Of a DNA stretch of 64,000 nucleotides, positions 60,655 to 64,000 are shown piece after piece. Made by a program: the position numbers and the translations under genes. The DNA comes from Paenibacillus tengchongensis (GTDB lineage Bacteria > Bacillota > Bacilli > Paenibacillales > Paenibacillaceae). The DNA is taken from positions 1-64,000 of the forward strand of contig NZ_WACP01000014.1 in NCBI RefSeq assembly GCF_008973665.1. Reading direction: 5' to 3'. Within the stretch, counting starts at the first letter, position 1; every line of letters begins with the position of its first letter. A model generated the notes under the pieces. That model did not search any database. It was not told the DNA's origin and worked only from the letters and a program-made list of their open reading frames with translations.

Positions 60655-60910
60655 ACGACATATGTTTATAATAAATCAAATTCAATACGGATCAATCGTT
60701 ATTATTCGCGGATTCGTCCATTACTCGACACACCGGTGGAAAGTGTCAATTATTGAGGATGCCAGTATATCCGGGATGGCTGAATGCATGGTCGGGATTA
60801 CCAACGGAGACGCCTTGCCTGCCCCGGGAACTGGCCGAACAAATATGGATTTGTTGAAAAGGGATTTGCTGCAGCCTTATACGGCATAGGCTGTATGAAT
60901 ATAGTTCAAT

Positions 60911-60976
60911 AAAAAAACCGCTTATTTGGTAATCTGGCAGTGTCAAAGTGCCATTTTCCAATGAGCGGTTTCTTTT
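60911..60976 (-). terminator. Terminator of the mrp/60991 operon
   Basis: AAACCGCT (60915-60922) pairs with AGCGGTTT (60964-60971), with a nested TGGCA/TGCCA hairpin. On the minus strand it ends in T7. It lies about 15-20 nt past the stop of the 60991 gene. Confidence 0.88.
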
Positions 60977-60990
60977 GTGAATTGAATTTA

Positions 60991-61281
60991 CTATGGTTCT
61001 AACTGAGCTATGAGCCGCTTTACTTCTGCAACAAACATCTCGTCCACTGCTTCTATTGTGTAGGGATAAACTCCTTGTTTCGTATGCAAATACAACACTG
61101 CATGTCCTTGACCGTAGTCCTTAAAAGAGACATCAAAGACATCTTCAATGAAAAACCGGTGGTAAGCGGAATGGATTTGAGTCGGACATAAACATAATAA
61201 CCGTCTTTGCTTGATGATTTCGAGTTTCTCGCCAGTCATGATTCGTTCGACTTTGTAGTACGGCTGAACGGCGATCGTCAA
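60991..61281 (-). CDS. Small conserved protein at the end of the mrp operon
   Basis: A 96-residue cytoplasmic protein, beta-rich N-terminal half (YKVERIMTGEKLEIIKQRRLLCLCPTQI) with one C-terminal helix (EMFVAEVKRLIAQLE), reminiscent of a bacterial PH-like fold. I do not recognise a named family. The start is TTG 61281 with AGGAGGG 6-7 nt upstream. It follows mrpG by 22 nt and ends at the strong terminator, so it belongs to the Mrp transcript. Confidence 0.72.
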   Translation of the reverse strand: MTIAVQPYYKVERIMTGEKLEIIKQRRLLCLCPTQIHSAYHRFFIEDVFDVSFKDYGQGHAVLYLHTKQGVYPYTIEAVDEMFVAEVKRLIAQLEP

Positions 61282-61303
61282 AGCACTCCCTCCTGTTAAC
61301 CAG

Positions 61304-61669
61304 TCATGATTTATTGGCTGGGGATCGCAGCTCTTCTTCCGACAGGGATTTCAGATCATCCCGCACGCTTCCCTTCCATAGCGGTACACCCGAGCGGTAA
61401 GCCGCCCGGCCGTTCAAATGCCCCGCTACCGGAGACGTAATAAAAACAAACAAGATGGCGAGCAGCAGCTTGACATTCACCGTCCCGTCTTTAAACAGGA
61501 AATACAGAAATCCTCCCCCCAGCAAACACAGCACGCCGAAGGTCGCACTTTTGGTGGCGGCATGCGAGCGCAGGTATACATCGGGAAGCCGGATTAATCC
61601 AAAAGCGCTTATTCCGCAGAAGATGGCGCCGCATACCACAAGGATCGAGCTAATCAACTCACCTGTCAT
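61304..61669 (-). CDS. mrpG: Mrp-type Na+/H+ antiporter subunit G
   Basis: A 121-residue membrane protein with three hydrophobic segments and the MnhG/PhaG motif LIRLPDVYLRSHAATKSATFG at about 25-45. Small accessory subunit of the hetero-oligomeric Mrp complex, which expels Na+ at high pH. Its start overlaps the end of mrpF by 11 nt. Confidence 0.93.
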   Translation of the reverse strand: MTGELISSILVVCGAIFCGISAFGLIRLPDVYLRSHAATKSATFGVLCLLGGGFLYFLFKDGTVNVKLLLAILFVFITSPVAGHLNGRAAYRSGVPLWKGSVRDDLKSLSEEELRSPANKS

Positions 61670-61952
61670 TTACGTCCCCTCCTTCCTCCATAATAACGCC
61701 CCGTTCGATGTATCTGGCCAGTGCGGTGGTTCCAATAAACGTCAGAATGCCGATGACCAGAATGACCTCCAGAAAATCACGGGTATCCAGCAGCATACAG
61801 ATAACAGTAATCATAGCGAGCACATGGATGCCTATAGTATCCAGTGCCGCTACCCGGTCTGATCGGGTCGGCCCTTTCAGCAGACGGAAGAGACAAGCCA
61901 GCATCGCCAGACCCAATATGATAAGCGAGGTCGTTAACAGCACTGAAACCAT
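61659..61952 (-). CDS. mrpF: Mrp-type Na+/H+ antiporter subunit F
   Basis: A 97-residue protein with three membrane segments and the MnhF motif LLKGPTRSDRVAALDTIGIHVLAMI at about 24-48. It overlaps mrpE by one base and mrpG by 11 nt, indicating tight translational coupling in the operon. Confidence 0.93.
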   Translation of the reverse strand: MVSVLLTTSLIILGLAMLACLFRLLKGPTRSDRVAALDTIGIHVLAMITVICMLLDTRDFLEVILVIGILTFIGTTALARYIERGVIMEEGGDVNDR

Positions 61953-62434
61953 TAGCGGGTCACCTCCACGATCGCTTGTTCAAAGGTTCCGCGGATCTGG
62001 GCAACCTGCGCTTCCGCATCTTTAATATCAATAGCATGAATGTATAACGTCTTTCTGTCAGGAGAAACATCCAGCGTTAACGTTCCCGGTGTGAGACAAA
62101 CCAGGCAGGACAGTAAGGTAACTTCCCACGCTGAAGCCAAAGCTGTCTCATAAGCAAATATTCCGGGCTTAATGGCCAGCTTAGGACGAAGAATATGCCC
62201 GATGACTACAAAGTTCGAGATGGTCAGCTCGCGGATAAAGATCAGCAGCAGCTTCAGGATAGCCCATAGGCGTCTGAGGTAAAACGGCTTTTTCTGCGGC
62301 CTGGTTCTTCGGAAGAAGATTAATAAGGCAACCCCGAGCAGATATCCTACGATAAAGCTTGAGCCGGAATCATTGTTGTTCATCGCCATCCATAGAAAGG
62401 CAATCAACAGGTTGAACAGAAATTGTAAGGCCAT
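61952..62434 (-). CDS. mrpE: Mrp-type Na+/H+ antiporter subunit E
   Basis: A 160-residue subunit with two or three N-terminal membrane segments. It contains LWAILKLLLIFIRELTISNFVVIGHILRPKLAIKPGIFAY and the C-terminal cytosolic domain with LTPGTLTLDVS..TLYIHAIDI that defines MnhE. It lies 5 nt downstream of mrpD. Confidence 0.93.
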   Translation of the reverse strand: MALQFLFNLLIAFLWMAMNNNDSGSSFIVGYLLGVALLIFFRRTRPQKKPFYLRRLWAILKLLLIFIRELTISNFVVIGHILRPKLAIKPGIFAYETALASAWEVTLLSCLVCLTPGTLTLDVSPDRKTLYIHAIDIKDAEAQVAQIRGTFEQAIVEVTR

Positions 62435-62439
62435 CTCCT

Positions 62440-63915
62440 CTACTCCTTCATTATGGCTTGGATATAAATATCAGGTGTAGCCAAGACCTCGCCTGCCTGC
62501 GCTACATAGTCATATACGTAATCGGCTCCGATTCCCATTACGATTACCAGTACAACCAGTCCGGCGGCGACAGCCGCAGCCCCTCTCAGGTTCACTTTAG
62601 GCAGTTCTGTCTCCGGTTCATTCCCCCAGAATGCGAGCCGGAACACCTTAATCAGGGAATACAGCACCATTAAGCTTGAACCCAGGGCAATGAGGGACAA
62701 TGGCAGCATACCCGCATCAAGCGCTCCCCGAATGATCAGGACCTTGCCTGCAAAACCGCTGAGCGGCGGTATGCCCACCAAAGCAAGCGTCAGAATAAAG
62801 AACATCCAGCCAATGAGCGGATACCTTTTGATGAGGCCGCCCATGCTGGTTAGCCCCTCCGTTCCCGCTGCGGATATGATCATCCCGCCGAGAATAAACA
62901 TGAGCGCCTTAGCCAGCATATCGTGCAGCAGATAGAAGACTGCACCGTCAAGTGCATTCTCTGTCCCTGCTGCGAGCCCAAACGCGACAAACCCTACACT
63001 AATGATCACATTGTAATTAAGGATGCGCGGGATATCCTTATAGGCTACGGCTCCCAGGCTGCCGAGAATCATTGTAACAGCAGCCATCCAGGCGATCAGA
63101 TTATGGGTTAGCCCCGGATCGTTAACAAACAGCAGTGTAAAGGTCCGGATTATCGCGTAAAGCCCCACTTTGGTCAGCAGTGCCCCAAACAGCGCCCTTA
63201 CCGCCGGCGGCGGAGCACTGTAGGATCCCGGGAGCCAGAAGAACAGAAACAGTCCGGCCTTCAAGGCAAATACAATCAGAAACAATACGGCAATTACATT
63301 CAGTACACCGCCTTGTCCGGTTTCGGCGATGCGCTGGGACAGATGCGCCATGTTAAGCGTCCCTACTGCTGCATAGAGGTAAGCGACGGCTGCAACAAAC
63401 AACGTCGAGGACACGATGTTGATTAATAAATACTTGGGTGTTTCCCGCAGCTGAAGCTTTGTCCCGCCAAGTGAAATCAGGGCATAGGAAGATATCAGCA
63501 TCACTTCAAAGAAAACAAATAAATTGAAGATGTCTCCCGTAAGAAAGGAACCGGTAACCCCGACCATCAGAAACTGAAAGAAAGGATAGTAATAAAATCG
63601 TTCCCGCTTCTCCTCAATGCTCTGGAATGAGTACAGCAAAACCGCAAAGCTGACCACAGCCGTCATCATAACCAGTAACGCTGCAAGCATATCCCCTACA
63701 AATACGATTCCGTAAGGAGCAGCCCAGCCCCCCATTTCCAAAGTTAGAATGCCCTCCCTGTGAATATGCGAAACGAGCAATATAGCAGTAAACAGATTCA
63801 GCAGTCCGCTGACCGTACTGATACCCCGCTGAAGGCGGATCTTCTCTTTAAAGAAAAACAGGATCACAGCCGTGCACAATGGTATCAGGACAGGCAGCAC
63901 CAAAACATTGCTCAT
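62440..63915 (-). CDS. mrpD: Mrp-type Na+/H+ antiporter subunit D
   Basis: A 491-residue polytopic protein of the proton-conducting NADH dehydrogenase-like family (NuoM/NuoN-like), with about fourteen membrane segments. The conserved FFEVMLISSYALISLG carries the membrane Glu, and the mid-membrane Lys lies in LFLIVFALKAGLFLFFWLPGSY. ATGA overlap with mrpC. One of the two large antiporter-like subunits; MrpA, B and the rest of C should lie to the right of the window. Confidence 0.94.
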   Translation of the reverse strand: MSNVLVLPVLIPLCTAVILFFFKEKIRLQRGISTVSGLLNLFTAILLVSHIHREGILTLEMGGWAAPYGIVFVGDMLAALLVMMTAVVSFAVLLYSFQSIEEKRERFYYYPFFQFLMVGVTGSFLTGDIFNLFVFFEVMLISSYALISLGGTKLQLRETPKYLLINIVSSTLFVAAVAYLYAAVGTLNMAHLSQRIAETGQGGVLNVIAVLFLIVFALKAGLFLFFWLPGSYSAPPPAVRALFGALLTKVGLYAIIRTFTLLFVNDPGLTHNLIAWMAAVTMILGSLGAVAYKDIPRILNYNVIISVGFVAFGLAAGTENALDGAVFYLLHDMLAKALMFILGGMIISAAGTEGLTSMGGLIKRYPLIGWMFFILTLALVGIPPLSGFAGKVLIIRGALDAGMLPLSLIALGSSLMVLYSLIKVFRLAFWGNEPETELPKVNLRGAAAVAAGLVVLVIVMGIGADYVYDYVAQAGEVLATPDIYIQAIMKE

Positions 63916-64000
63916 TCTTTGACCTCCTTGATGCTGTCAATCTCATCCGTACCTAACCCCTGATAAGAACGGTAGGCCAGTACAAAATAAAAAGCGGTAA
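63912..64000 (-). CDS. mrpC: Mrp-type Na+/H+ antiporter subunit C, C-terminal end only
   Basis: Partial gene, cut by the window edge. The last 28 residues are readable (TAFYFVLAYRSYQGLGTD then EIDSIKEVKE and TGA at 63914-63912), matching the end of the NuoK-like MnhC subunit. The stop overlaps the mrpD start. Confidence 0.85.
   Translation of the reverse strand, partial: TAFYFVLAYRSYQGLGTDEIDSIKEVKE

Larger units (their letters stand above)
60579..60990. other. Intergenic region without a convincing gene
   Basis: 412 bp. It holds the AKR promoter side with the palindrome at 60633-60654 and the terminator at 60911-60976. A plus-strand frame of 75 codons (60662-60889) has no ribosome binding site and no recognisable similarity, so I do not call it. 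Confidence 0.5.

Noticed and set aside
60662..60889. 75-codon plus-strand frame upstream of the AKR operon
   Set aside because: No ribosome binding site and no recognisable family. It sits in a promoter region.
1..64000. CRISPR arrays, tRNA/rRNA genes, prophage and intact insertion sequences
   Set aside because: I saw no regularly spaced repeat array, no tRNA-like cloverleaf, no transposase frame and no phage structural genes.

Overview
The window looks like chromosomal DNA of a Paenibacillus-type Firmicute. The evidence is strong AGGAGG-type ribosome binding sites, a surface enzyme with three C-terminal SLH domains, YesM/YesN and Bce-type two-component systems, LicT antitermination, a Mrp antiporter operon and plant-polysaccharide enzymes under cre-like sites. 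Species and genus are inferred from this gene style only. Most of the window has moderate GC. The 21-31 kb stretch is more GC-rich, and two stretches are clearly AT-rich (3.3-3.9 kb and 33.7-39.1 kb).

Layout. 0-3.3 kb: a small immunity-like gene with a probable ATT start, an esterase-like hydrolase, an aldo/keto reductase, and a 1 kb gene-poor stretch with a degenerate repeat and two coding scraps. 3.3-6.5 kb: a shortened AT-rich nucleotidyltransferase, then a membrane acyltransferase/GNAT pair facing a TetR regulator across a palindrome-rich promoter. 6.6-15.3 kb: a 1920-residue cell-wall-anchored PL9 pectate lyase, a secreted GH30 glucuronoxylanase and an AraC regulator. 15.3-20.7 kb: a decayed lipoprotein chimera and a BceRSAB-like peptide-antibiotic detoxification module. 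21-30.6 kb: TetR, a methionine aminopeptidase, and a seven-gene peptide-uptake operon with two DppF-type ATPases and an M20 amidohydrolase. 31-33.5 kb: a YesN/YesM two-component pair. 33.7-39.2 kb: an AT-rich accessory island (CHAP protein, two lipoproteins, Amidase_6 protein, propeller lipoprotein, unknown secreted protein) ending in a bceB remnant. 39.2-45 kb: a sulfatase cluster with both an anaerobic radical-SAM and an aerobic FGE-type maturase, a broken substrate-binding gene, an SsuBC-like transporter and a Cys-type sulfatase. 45-49 kb: a LanFEG-like ABC transporter with its two-component system. 49-53 kb: MATE pump, PlsC acyltransferase, erythromycin-esterase-family protein. 53-59.2 kb: an aryl-beta-glucoside PTS regulon with three RAT/terminator switches. 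59.2-64 kb: cupin, aldo/keto reductase, a small conserved gene, and mrpGFEDC running off the right edge.

The most unusual observation is that 15.3-18.1 kb and 34.2-39.2 kb are two diverged copies of one locus that decayed reciprocally. The left copy keeps an intact bceB but its lipoprotein genes have collapsed into a frameshifted three-piece chimera. The right copy keeps intact lipoprotein and amidase genes, but its bceB is reduced to three short segments. A second point of interest is the sulfatase cluster: two alternative formylglycine maturases overlap translationally, the substrate-binding gene is broken, and a twin 16-bp palindrome lies in the divergent promoter region.
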